A stretch of 64,000 nucleotides of DNA from Mariniflexile sp. TRM1-10 (lineage in GTDB: Bacteria; Bacteroidota; Bacteroidia; Flavobacteriales; Flavobacteriaceae): contig NZ_CP022985.1 of NCBI RefSeq assembly GCF_003425985.1, positions 4,262,001 through 4,326,000 of the forward strand. The letters run 5' to 3'. Within the stretch, counting starts at the first letter, position 1; every line of letters begins with the position of its first letter. The notes beneath the pieces were generated by a model that worked only from the letters and a program-made list of their open reading frames with translations, searched no databases and was not told where the DNA came from. Of the stretch, positions 17,534-29,100 are shown one piece after another. The position numbers were made by a program, and so were the translations under genes.

Positions 17534-18676
17534 CTATTGATTTTTTGCCTGAAACTTAAAAAATGCATGCGACACAGGAATAAACATCAACCCAATGATT
17601 ATAAAAACAATAAAAGCATTTTTTAAGTTAAATGCCTGTGCCAAATAGCCTATTAGCGGTGGCCCAATTAGCATCCCAAAAATAGCATAAGTAGTAATTA
17701 TGGATATTGCCATGCCTGGTGAATATTTTTTTGAGGTTCCAGCCAGCGATAATGTTACAGGGAAAATAGCTGCCGTACCAAAACCTACAAAACAGAAGCC
17801 TAATAACGCAGGCCAAAAAAATGGGAATATCACAGCTATTGCAATCCCCAAGGCTATCAATACCGAACTTAAAATGTACATTTTTTGCAAGCCAAATTCA
17901 TTGACTAGCCTATCGCAAAAAAACCTTGAAAGAGCCATAGTGGTCATAAACATGAGGTAACCATAGGTGAAAATTTCTTCTTTTACAACATCTTTAAAAT
18001 AAACCCCACTCCAATCGAACATACCGCCTTCACAAATAGCTCCAAAAAATATCAACACACCCAAGTACAAAATAAACGGGTCTGGTTTTCCTATTATTAG
18101 TTTATTTCCGGTAGGCGATTTATCCCCTTTTATAGTAAATCGATAGGTTACTAAAGCAATTATCAATCCAATTATGGAGATACTTAACAAGTGAATTTGA
18201 ATTGAAATTCCCATTTTTACCATTAAAGTGGAAAAGGCAACACCTACTAAACCACCCGTACTCCACAGCCCATGAAAAGCACCCACTACACGTTTTTCAA
18301 ACTTTCTTTGCAAGGTTATAGATTGTGTGTTTACCGATATATTTAAAATTCGCATACAAAACGAAAACAAACAAACCGATAATACTAACAATAATGGTGT
18401 TGTTGCAAAACCAATACACGTTAAAGCAATAGAAAAGAAAACAAACGATACAATAAGCGGTACACGACTATCAAATTTTGATACCAACCAACCAGAAATA
18501 GGTAGCCCAATTAAAGAACTTATAGGCATTGCCAAAAGAATGGTACCAAGTTCGGCTTCATTCAAATTAAAAAAATCTTTTATGGTAGGAATACGAGATG
18601 CCCACGATGCAAAGCAAATACCCGACAAGAAAAAATAGACACTTAGCGCTATGCGTTGTTTGCTCTTTAATTCCAT
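17534..18676 (-). CDS. MFS transporter (YbjJ-like)
   Basis: The 380-residue protein has about twelve transmembrane segments and the MFS layout. The opening FFLSGICFASWASRIPTIKD is the family-typical first helix and loop. The A-like loop SKFDSR follows helix 2, and FHGLWSTGGLVG lies in helix 5. It belongs to the group of YbjJ/fucose-permease-like carriers with unknown cargo. A TATTTTTG box on the minus strand at 18758-18751 may be its promoter. It is the last gene before the surface-protein region and has ordinary AT-rich composition. Confidence 0.88.
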   Translation of the reverse strand: MELKSKQRIALSVYFFLSGICFASWASRIPTIKDFFNLNEAELGTILLAMPISSLIGLPISGWLVSKFDSRVPLIVSFVFFSIALTCIGFATTPLLLVLSVCLFSFCMRILNISVNTQSITLQRKFEKRVVGAFHGLWSTGGLVGVAFSTLMVKMGISIQIHLLSISIIGLIIALVTYRFTIKGDKSPTGNKLIIGKPDPFILYLGVLIFFGAICEGGMFDWSGVYFKDVVKEEIFTYGYLMFMTTMALSRFFCDRLVNEFGLQKMYILSSVLIALGIAIAVIFPFFWPALLGFCFVGFGTAAIFPVTLSLAGTSKKYSPGMAISIITTYAIFGMLIGPPLIGYLAQAFNLKNAFIVFIIIGLMFIPVSHAFFKFQAKNQ

Positions 18677-18750
18677 TATTGTTAGCTATATAATTTAATA
18701 CCTATGGCATAACTTTCCGAAAGACTCAACTAGCTTGGTCTTTCAAGCTG

Positions 18751-18758
18751 CAAAAATA
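18751..18758 (-). promoter_or_regulatory. -7 box for the MFS gene
   Basis: The minus strand reads TATTTTTG (TAnnTTTG), about 75 bases before the MFS ATG. No -33 TTG is evident. Confidence 0.3.
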
Positions 18759-18784
18759 GCATAACATTTTGGTTTTTCTAATAT

Positions 18785-20155
18785 AAAACAAATTAATGCA
18801 CGGGGCTCTGCGTACAGGGGCAATTGCTGATGCCCTGCAGAAACTCCAGCCCTATGGTAATGACGTGCGTACCGGAATTATAGCCCGACAGGTCGTTCAT
18901 GGTCACCTGGTAGGCATACCCAAAATAGAATATGTCCTTTTTGAAGCCTACCATCGGGCCGATGTTCAGGGGCTTCAGGAACTGGTCGTTCAGATAGCGG
19001 TACGAGATCCCCGCCCAATAATAGTCCTCCTTCCTGTTGTATTTCCTGAACTTGAAGTTAATGTCGGTACTGCTCCGCTTGTCACTGCTGAACATCTGGT
19101 AATACACCGATGGCTCAAACTCCAGGCCGCTCTTCTTCGGGCCCCTAAAGGTATAACCGGAATAGATCTGGTAGTTCAGCAGCAGGTTGGGCTCGGAGAC
19201 CCGAATGTCCTCGTCGATCTTCTTTTCCAGGATGTTGTTGGCGTTGAAACTGGCAAAGAACCCCTTGTTCCTGTACAGTACGCCCACATCGAAATTGTTG
19301 TTGGTCGTGGACCTATCGTCCGTTATCACCGGATTTGAGACCGGTGGCTGGTCGGTGCCGTCCGTGAACTGACTGGTATCGATCCTAAAGTTGTTTATGT
19401 TATAGGAGATCCCAAGCGATAGGTACTGCTTGGAATAGTAGTCCAGGATAAGGTGGTGCGCAAAAGAGAACTTGGCCCCTTTCTGCAGGGTGTTCCCGTT
19501 CTTGTCGTTGTAGAACGACAGCCCAACCCCGCTGCGGTCAGCGATCCTGAAATCGGCATAGAACGATTGGTTGTCCGGGGCGTCCTTGATGCCGACCCAC
19601 TGCGTCAGACCGTTGGCCCTCAGCTTGAGGTTGTCACCTATGCCCGCATAGGTCGGTGAGACCACAAAATTGTTGTCCGCCAGGTATTGCGTAAAGACGG
19701 GCAGGTTGAGCTCCTGACCATGGCTTTTGCCCAGGACCGCTAACAGTAGGTATATAATTAATTTTCGCATCTATCTTATTGTTCTTGTTGTTTTAGAGGG
19801 CCACTCCGATATGGCCCATTCCATTATCTATAGAGTGTAAAGTGCCCCACAAAGTCACGGTCGTCCTTGGGGTCGTTCAGCCTCACCACGTACCAGTAAT
19901 CCCCGGTCGGAAGCTCTTTGCCGTTATAGTTCCCGTCCCACTTATCGCCTACCCGGAGGGTCGCTACCTTACGGCCGTACCTGTCAAAGATATCCACCGT
20001 TAAACGGCCGTACTGGGAAGCGCACCCAGGGCCCCAGCCCTCGGTGGCCGGCGTAAAATAGTTCGGGATGCACACGTCCACGTACTCAAAGTATCCGGAA
20101 GCCGTTGCAAAACAGCCGTAACTGTCGGTCACCGTGACCGTATAGGTGCCCGATT
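18785..20155. repeat. Long direct repeat, copy 1 (sprF plus adhesin 3' end)
   Basis: This 1371-bp block recurs at 34172-35542 in the same orientation, offset 15387. I found only about four or five differing bases (near 19263, 19551-19554 and 19809). It covers a complete sprF-like gene, the 53-bp spacer and the sorting-domain end of the adhesin gene. Weaker patchy identity continues to about 21809. Confidence 0.95.
18793..19770 (-). CDS. PorP/SprF family T9SS membrane protein, copy 1
   Basis: The 325-residue protein has a signal peptide (end near GKSHGQ) and the PorP/SprF beta-barrel pattern: PVFTQYLADNNFVVSPTYAGIGDNLKLR at the start (split here as PVFTQYLADNN and SPTYAGIGDNLKLR), GLSFYNDKNGN, and YFGYAYQVTMNDLSGYN near the end. 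In Flavobacterium SprF is needed to export SprB, and dedicated SprF proteins sit next to adhesins with type B sorting domains. It lies 53 bp downstream of the 4580-residue adhesin gene. The coding DNA is GC-rich compared with neighbours (53% in bases 19141-19200) and the protein is identical to copy 2. Confidence 0.93.
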   Translation of the reverse strand: MRKLIIYLLLAVLGKSHGQELNLPVFTQYLADNNFVVSPTYAGIGDNLKLRANGLTQWVGIKDAPDNQSFYADFRIADRSGVGLSFYNDKNGNTLQKGAKFSFAHHLILDYYSKQYLSLGISYNINNFRIDTSQFTDGTDQPPVSNPVITDDRSTTNNNFDVGVLYRNKGFFASFNANNILEKKIDEDIRVSEPNLLLNYQIYSGYTFRGPKKSGLEFEPSVYYQMFSSDKRSSTDINFKFRKYNRKEDYYWAGISYRYLNDQFLKPLNIGPMVGFKKDIFYFGYAYQVTMNDLSGYNSGTHVITIGLEFLQGISNCPCTQSPVH

Positions 20156-23100
20156 CGTAGATCAGGAAGGTATTGGTGCTGCCATACGGTTCGCCGTTCA
20201 GGGTGAACTCATAATCGCCGGAACCGCCAGTAGCTGTGGCCACGATCTCGTTAAACCCGCCTTCTTCCAGCACGAGTGCCAGTGGACCGTACTCTTCAAT
20301 ATCAAACGCTTCCGTTCTTTGGATACACCCATTGGTATGTCTTACGTCTATATAATGTCCCAGACCTGCCGGTACGTTCTCAAACTGATTGCTTGTTTGG
20401 TACGGACCATTGTCCAGTGAATAGTCCAGGTCGGCAGGATCTGTACTGGTATCTACGGTAACCGTAACCGTGTTGGTCGATACGTTGTTGGTACAGCCAA
20501 ATACCACTACGGCTTCGGGGTTTATCGTTACCGATTCCGGGAAGGTGATGTTCCATTCGGTCTCGCAGCCCTGGGCATCGCGCACATACACGATATGGTC
20601 GCCTCCTCCTAAATTAGAGAACGTGAATTGTGTCTGCGCTGGGTCGCCCTGAACATAGCTTCCGTTAATATCATCCAAAGCAACACTGTAAGGTGCAGTC
20701 CCTCCAGAAACTTCAATACTGAACTCGCCGTCCATATCGCCCTCACACATCTCAGGGATAAGTGAATTTGGTACAATAGTTATAAATTGTGGGTCTGGTT
20801 GCTCTACTGTAAAATCGATTAGCACATAACATCCCAGCTCATCCTGTGCGATGGCTTGGTAATCGCCAGGAGCCAAATTATCAAAAATTGGTTCATCAAA
20901 GAATTGGTTTAACTGTGGTGAAATAGCATACTTAATAATACCAGTACCACCAGTAGCAACAATCTCTATGACACCATCGTTATTTCCATTACACAGCACA
21001 TTAGTTACCGTATGTTGAACCTCTAATGGCAAATCAGGTTCCGTAATTGTTACTTGGGCGCTTGTGGTCAAACAATCTCCACTGTCCACACGTACTTGGT
21101 AGGTGCCTATCGGTAGCTCCGTAAATACTCCGGGGCTGTTTTGGGTTGCCCCCGGTATATCGGTTCCCGAACCGTCCTGTAAGGTGTACACATAATTACC
21201 TAAACCTCCTTCAGCTTCGGCTATGATAACACCTGTGGCATCTCCTGCACAGTTAATGGTGGCATTGGTCGTATCCAAAGTAACCGCCAATATTGGCAAT
21301 GGATCAATGGTTATCCCGTTGGATACATTGGCTGTACAGGCATTGGCATCTCTAACATAATATGCATAAGTTCCTGGTGCTACAGAAAAAGTAACATTTG
21401 AAGTAAAGGATCCTATAACGTTAGTAAAAGATACATCATCACTATATTCATAAATCCCTGTTCCTCCCGTAGCACTTAATGTTAGCGTTGCTTGTGTCTC
21501 ACAGGTTTGGGACGTTGCCTTTACTAAACTGGCTACTATTTGCTCTGGTTCCGATATAATAACATCGGTTGTTGTAAACTCACAATTATAGCCATCGGTA
21601 ACCGTAACATTGTACGTTCCCGCTCCCAGTCCGCTAAATACCGGCGATGTCTGTGGACCCGACGATGTTACCGTTGGCAGCACCATATTAAGGGTGTACG
21701 TGTAATTACTGCCCTGTCCGCCCGTTACATTGCTTACGGTTATTGTTGCGTTTTTATCTCCAAAGCAAGACAATAAAGTTGGTGTTCCCGTTACCGTGGC
21801 ATTTATTGGGGTTGGTACTACCAGTGTTACGGGCACTGATGCTTCGCAATCTTTGCTATCCTTAACTTTTACAATATAATCACCAGCAGTTAATCCTGTG
21901 AAATTTGATACTGAACTGTAAGGAACAACTACTGTACCTCCAGTGATTTCCAATTGATATTCATAACCACCTGGCCATCCACCTGTAGCGCTAGCAGAAA
22001 TAGAACCATCATTATTACCACTTACACAGGTGATTTCCGTATGGGTTTCAGTGATGTCTAAAGCAGCCGTTGGTGCCGTAATGGTAAAGTTTTTACTTAC
22101 TGTACAATACGGTGCATTAGTTAACGTAGCGGTTATTGTATAGGTCCCTGAAGCTAAGCCTGGAATTGTTATCGGACCAGCATTGGCTATTGTTCCTGAA
22201 GTTATAGGTGTTCCTAAAGCATCAACAACATTGTAACTAAAAGCACCGGACTCATCTGTAGGTGTAGGGACTCTATCTATAAACGTCACATTCACACTAC
22301 CATCAGAATCACTAAAACACGTGACATCAACAACAGAATCAATAGTAAGATCAAACGTATTAGGATCATTAACATAATGAGCCGTTTGCAAACTACAATC
22401 TGTATCTAAATTGGTAACGGTTATTATGTAATTACCAATTGGTAATCCAGTGAAAACACCGGTAGCATTTGTCTGACTGTAAATACCTCCTGTTACGCTG
22501 CCATCAACATCTTCTACTGTAAATTGCAGATTGGTTGGCGTGCCTCCAGAACTGGTTACCAAAACGGTTATATCTTCATCATTGGTACAGGTGATGGCAT
22601 TATCAATATTTACATTAATATCTTCTAAACCTATAAATGGATTTATAGTTGCTGAAGTTGTTCCTTGACACCCATTATCATCATACACATTGATAGTGTA
22701 TGCTCCACCTAATAAATCAGCTTCAGTATATACATTATTTGAACCCGATTGAACAACTGAGGTCCCTCTTATAAACTCATAAATGGTATAATTACCTGAA
22801 CCACCTATAACACCACCTACCGTTATTGTTGCAAAATTTGTGGCATTGGTACCTGAAGTACAGTCGTAATCATCAACAACTGGAGCTGGAACATCTATAA
22901 GATCTGGTTCCCTTACCGTTTCTTGCTGTGTTAAACTACAGTTTCTTCCAGAAGTCACTGTTATATTATAAGTTCCTGGTGCTAATCCTGTAAATACATT
23001 GGACGTTTGTGTAGTTACACCGTTGTCTAAGCTATAAGTATAAATCGGATTATCATTACTTGCAGGTAAGTTTACTGTAATACTGCCATCACTACCACCA

Positions 23101-26100
23101 TTACAGCTAACATCTGTTGGCATCGTTGTAAAAGTTACCGGTGTTGGAGCTTCCAATGTGACATCTATATCTTTTGTACAATTTGTTGTTGTATCGGTTA
23201 TGGTAACGGTATATGTACCTGAAGGCACACCTGAAATCACGTTTCCTGATATAGACCCTACATTCGGACTAATAGCATAAGCATAGTTTCCTGAGCCACC
23301 AGAACCTGCTACTGTAATTACGCCGTCATCATCGGTACAGCTTGGTAAAGTAGTTATGACTGCATTTAAGTCTAAAGCAGGATAGATAGTTATAGGTGTT
23401 GTACTATCAGCAGTACACCCGTTGCCATCTTTTATAGTTACTGTATAGGTTCCTGGAGTAGAAACCGTAAATGTAGAACTGGTTTGGAATCCACCTCCAA
23501 TAGAATAACTAAATGGTGCTATTCCTGTTGGATTTGTCACAGTAAATGTAAATGGATCTCCATTTAAATTACATTGATTATCAGAAATACTTGGAACCGT
23601 TACTGTTGGTAGTGGATCTGTATCAATAGTTATATTAATATCATCGATACAACCATTCGCATCTCGTACCCAAGCTACCCAAGTTGTACTTATTGCTGGA
23701 TCTAAAACAGCTGAATTACTATTTGAATAATCAGAATCAACTGCTGCCCCAGATACAATAAATGCATATTGATAAGGCGATGTGCCTCCTGTAGCTCCAA
23801 CCGTTACTTGGGCTCCGAAATTACAATTCGCATTCACATTACTTGCTTCAGCAAGTGTTAATACTGGAGGCTCACTGACAGTTACCGTAGCAGTCGCTGT
23901 ACAGTCTGTGGTTTCATCTGTTACTACAATGGTTTGATCTCCAAACGTTAATCCTGGTAACGAAATTGTTGGGTTTGTTTGCCCAACTATCGCTGGACTG
24001 CCATTAATTGTGTAGCTATAAGTAGATGCGAAATTTGATACGGTAAAGACTACCTCACCATTGGCTTCAGTGCTACAATTAACATCGCTGACCAATTGTC
24101 CTGAAACGGTAATATTGGTTACAGGAGCAACTGAATAAGATTCTGTATAATAACAACCATTAGCATCGGTAACGGTAAACACATAGGTGTCTGGTGCTAA
24201 ACCAGTAAATATACCATTTGAAGCTCCCGTAGTATTTCCTATTGCACTTGCAGGCGAAATGATTTCATACGTTAATGGGCCAACACCATCTGTTGCCGTT
24301 AATGTGACATCACTTGTCACAGCTAAACATGTTACTGGTGTAGAAACAAAATCCAAATCTGTTGGTTCATCTAAAGCTGGTATAATAACATCTATTGGCG
24401 TTACAATAATACAGCCATTAGCATCTTTAATATAAGCCGTTACAGTTCCTGCATTATATGTTGTATAGGTATTGGTTGATGTATAATTTACACCAGCATT
24501 AAAACTATAGGTATAAGGTGCTGTACCTCCACCACCTGTAATGGTTACTATAGCTGGTTGGGTTGCATTTCCTGTGCCACAAGTAAGCCCTTGTGTTAAG
24601 GTTCCAGTTCCATCTACCGGTGTTGGATCAGTAATGGTTACTGTTGTTGGTGCAGAATCACAATTCTTACTATCTCTTACAACCACATCATATGGTCCAG
24701 CAGATAATCCTGTAAAGAGATTGGATGCTTGGAACGTTACGCCATTATCAATACTATATTGATATGGTGCAATACCATTTGCAGCAGTAATAACGATACG
24801 ACCGTCTGCTCCACCGTTACAACTTACATGAGTTGGTGTAGGTGTAAATGTTGGTGTTGTATTAGGTGTTACTGTAATGGTATTTGATTCTGCTTGACAT
24901 CCTTGAGAATCTGTTACCCTAAACTGATAAGTTCCATCTAAAGTAGTCGTATAAGTTGTTCCGACAATAGCAGTATAAACACCTCCATTAAAACTAACTT
25001 CATAGGTAGTATAACTTCCTGTTCCCCCTGTTGGTGTTATGGTAATACTTGCATCCACAGTACATGTCAAATCTTGGGTCAAATCGGCATCTAATAACAA
25101 TGGTGGTTGCACCACAAAAGTATCTGATGCTATACAGCCATTAGCATCTTTTATACTTATGGTATAAGTTCCTGATGCATTAATTGTAAAGTTAGGACTT
25201 GATTGATATGTACCACCTATACTATAGGTTAAAGGTGCCGTACCAGTTCCTGTTAATGTTATATTGAACGGTGTGCCATCAAAACATTGTTCAGCAACTG
25301 GGTTTATAGTTGGGTCTGGGTCTGATGCTATTGTCTCGTTAAGAGTAATAGAACATCCATTAGAATCTACTACAACTATATCCCAATTTGTTCTTATTGA
25401 AGGATCTAAATTTAGCACGTTGCTTGATCCAAAATCACCAACAGCAGGTATAAAACCTGGTGCTCCAGCTGCATACTGGTAAGGTCCAGTACCACCTGTT
25501 GTAGTAACTGTTATTTGCGCTCCTGTATTACAATTTGCATTAACTTCATCTGTAATTGCTGATAAAAGTGGCTGAATTGGTTGTGTAATTTGGAATGGTT
25601 TTGAAACGGTACATAAAGTTCCATCTACTTCTTGAACAAATAATGTGTAATTACCTGCTGGCAATCCATTAATAACACCATTAACTGGAGAGCCTGTTAG
25701 ACCTAGGAATGTGCCATTTTGTGCTGGAATTATAGGTAAATTTGTTAATTCATCTTGAACTTCATAATATAGTGATGTCACAGATGGGTCATAATCTAAA
25801 ATAGTAAAACTTACACTACCGTCATTATCGCCATTACAATTTACATTAGTTGTAGTAATAGGGTTAATATCAATAGCTGATAAAACTGGGGTTGTAACTT
25901 CTATAATAGAATAACATCCACCTGCATCAATAACTTGAAATAAATACGTTACACCATGATTTAACCCCGTAAATGTATGAGAACTTGCTGCTGTAGGTCC
26001 AAAAGAAGTTGCTGGCTGTCCATATATTGAATACGTAAATGGGGCAGCTCCAGTAATAACAGAAATGTCTACAGTAGCTCCTGTAGCACAAGATCCTGTA

Positions 26101-29100
26101 GAGGTAACAGCATCTAATTGAATATTTGGTGGCGTTTCTATTCTTAGTTTACCACTGCGGTATTCGCACCCTTTTGAATCAACAATGGTAACATAATAAT
26201 CCCCAAATGACAAACCTGAAAATGTGTGTGCTGTTGATGCTGTGCTAACACTAGCACCTATTTGAGTATAGGTGTTATCATATAGCGTATATGTAAAAGG
26301 AGAAATTCCTCCAGAATTAATGGTAATATCTAAACTACCAGGTACATTGGCATTACATTGTATGGCGTTTCTAACTATTGATACATCTATAGGCAATGGA
26401 TCTGTTAAATTAATAGTTCCTGATACTTCACATCCCTTACTATCCCTTACTACATAATCATAATTGCCGGCAACCAATCCTCCAAATATATTTGAAGACG
26501 TAAAAGTAGAACCTCCATCCATACTATAAGTAAAAGGAGACTCCCCTGTTAATGGAGTTAATCTAATGGAGCCATCAGAACTTCCATTACAAGTTGGGTC
26601 GACAGTTGATGTTGATACTGTTACAGAAACAATAGCATTTGTTGTTATCACATTCGTTTCTTGAGTACACCCATTCGCATCGATAATTTCAAATTGATAA
26701 GTATCTGCAGCAGACGTATTATAAGTAAATGACGTTCCTGCAAATGCTGTTGAAGTACCATAAGCTCCTGCTCCTATTTTAACTCTATAAGTATAAGGTG
26801 CATTTCCTCCAGAAACCGTTACATCGATGGCTGCATCAGTTGGTAGGGAACATGTTAAATCCTTTGTTAAAACAGCACTAGCTGTAATGGGTGCAAAAAC
26901 CTCTGTTTGTGTGGCACTAGTTGCTGTACAACCATTTCCATCTCTTATAGTAATCGTATAACTTCCTGCTGCGTTTACTGTAAAGGTTGGACTTGTTTGG
27001 TATGATGCCCCACCATTTATACTATATGAAAGTGGCGCAGTGCCTGATCCCGAAACGGTAAAAGTAAATCCAGAAGTAGCAGTACACTGGTTTGATACCG
27101 TTGGTGCGGTTACCGTTGGCAAGGCATCTTCAATAATAGTAACAGTAGTCATCTCAGGACAGCCATTAGCATCTTTTACATATACATCCCAAACTAAATC
27201 CGATGCACTATTGGTGTCTACAGTTATGACATTACTACTATTATAATCAAGTGCCGTTGGTGCTGGTGCACCCGTTACAACTGCTGCATAAGTATAATTT
27301 GGCGTGCCTCCTGTTGCTGTCACTGTAATTTGAGATTCGTAATTATTACAATGTACATTAGTAGCTGTAGCAGATTCAATACTAAGTGCTGCAGGCTCTT
27401 CAATGGTAATTGTTTCATTGGCAGTACATCCTGTTGTTGTATCGGTTACTTCTAAAGTATAACTTCCCGCTACTAAACCTGTTACATCTATAGTATTTCC
27501 AGATTGACTTAAAGTTCCTGTATTAGGGGACAAAGAACTTGTATAGGTTCCAGAATTACCGGAAACCGTAAATTGAATGGCTCCCGTAGTACCACCATTA
27601 CATAACACATCACTTAATTTCAATCCTGTTACTACAATAGGCGTAACGGGATTAATTGGGAAAGACTCTGTATAGTAACAACCATTGGCATCAGTAACTC
27701 TAAACACATAAGTATCTGGTGCTAAACCTGTAAATATACCTGTTGTAGTGCCTGTTGTGTTTCCAATAGCACTTGCTGGTGAAATAATTTGGTAAGTTAA
27801 TGCACCTACTCCATCTGTAGCCGTTAGTGTTACATCAGAAGTTGTATCGATACAAGTTATTGGTGTAGCTGAAAAAGATAAATCTGTTGGTGGGTCTAAT
27901 TGTAATATGGTAATAGAACCACTATCCGTACAACCATTGGCATCTTGTACAGAAAACGTAATAACTTGGTCTGTACCATTATCATTTACTGTTAATGTAT
28001 TATTTGAGCTATAACCAGATCCGTTGAAACTGTACAAATACGGAGCCGTTCCTGTTGTTGGAACATCAATGGTCACGACCGCTGATTGTTTTGTATTGGT
28101 AGCACTACAACTGAATGCTGTTGCATCTGCCGTAACAACTAAAGCTGTTGGCTCTGTTAAAGTTACGGTATCGCTGAAAATACATGCGTTGGCGTCTTGT
28201 ACTTCATAAGTATAAATACCTGCTCCTAACCCTGTGTACAATGATGTTGAAGAAAAAGAACTTCCATTAAAACTATAAATATAAGGACCAACGCCATCGG
28301 CTGGAATTATTTGTACCGAGCCATCCGTACCCCCATTACAACTTGGGTTTACCGTTGTTGTAGTGGCTGTTGGATCTATAATGGGGTTTACTGTAATGAC
28401 ATTTGAAACCGCCTGACAACCATTGGCATCTGTTACCTGAAATTGGTAAGCGCCATCTGTTCCTGTTGTTAAAGTAAAGGTGCTTCCTGACAGGTTAACT
28501 GTTCCTGTTCCTTGAATTAAACTTACTGTATAAGGTGGATATCCTTCTGAAATGCTTCCTGAAATAACAGCATCTGGTGATGTTGTACAATCCAATTCTT
28601 TAGTTAACACGGCACTTACCGTTACTTGATTAGCTATGGTTTCAGTAGGTAAAACAACCTCACATCCATAAGCGTCCCTTACAGTTATATTATAAGTTCC
28701 TGGTGTTAAATTAGAAAAAACATTATTCGATTGGAATGCACCACCGTTAATACTGTATTCATAAGGTGCTTGACCATCTGACGCAGTAACTTCCAAGGTT
28801 GCGCCATTCATAGCATCATAGCAATAATCGGTATTGATCATTAAAGCAGTTGGTGCATTCGGTGCTACTAAGCTAAGTGTGGTAGTCGCTGGACATCCAT
28901 TAGCATCAGTCGCTCTAATAGTATAATCTCCCGCAGCTACGTTGGTTAAAATACCATTACTAGGAAAATTAGCCACTAAATTTAATGAGGCATCCAACAA
29001 TTCATAAGCATAAGCTGGAGAACCTCCTGTTGCTGTTGCCGTAACAGTCGATCCGTCAAGACAGGTTACCGGTGTTCCAGAGGCTGATACAGTCAAAGGA

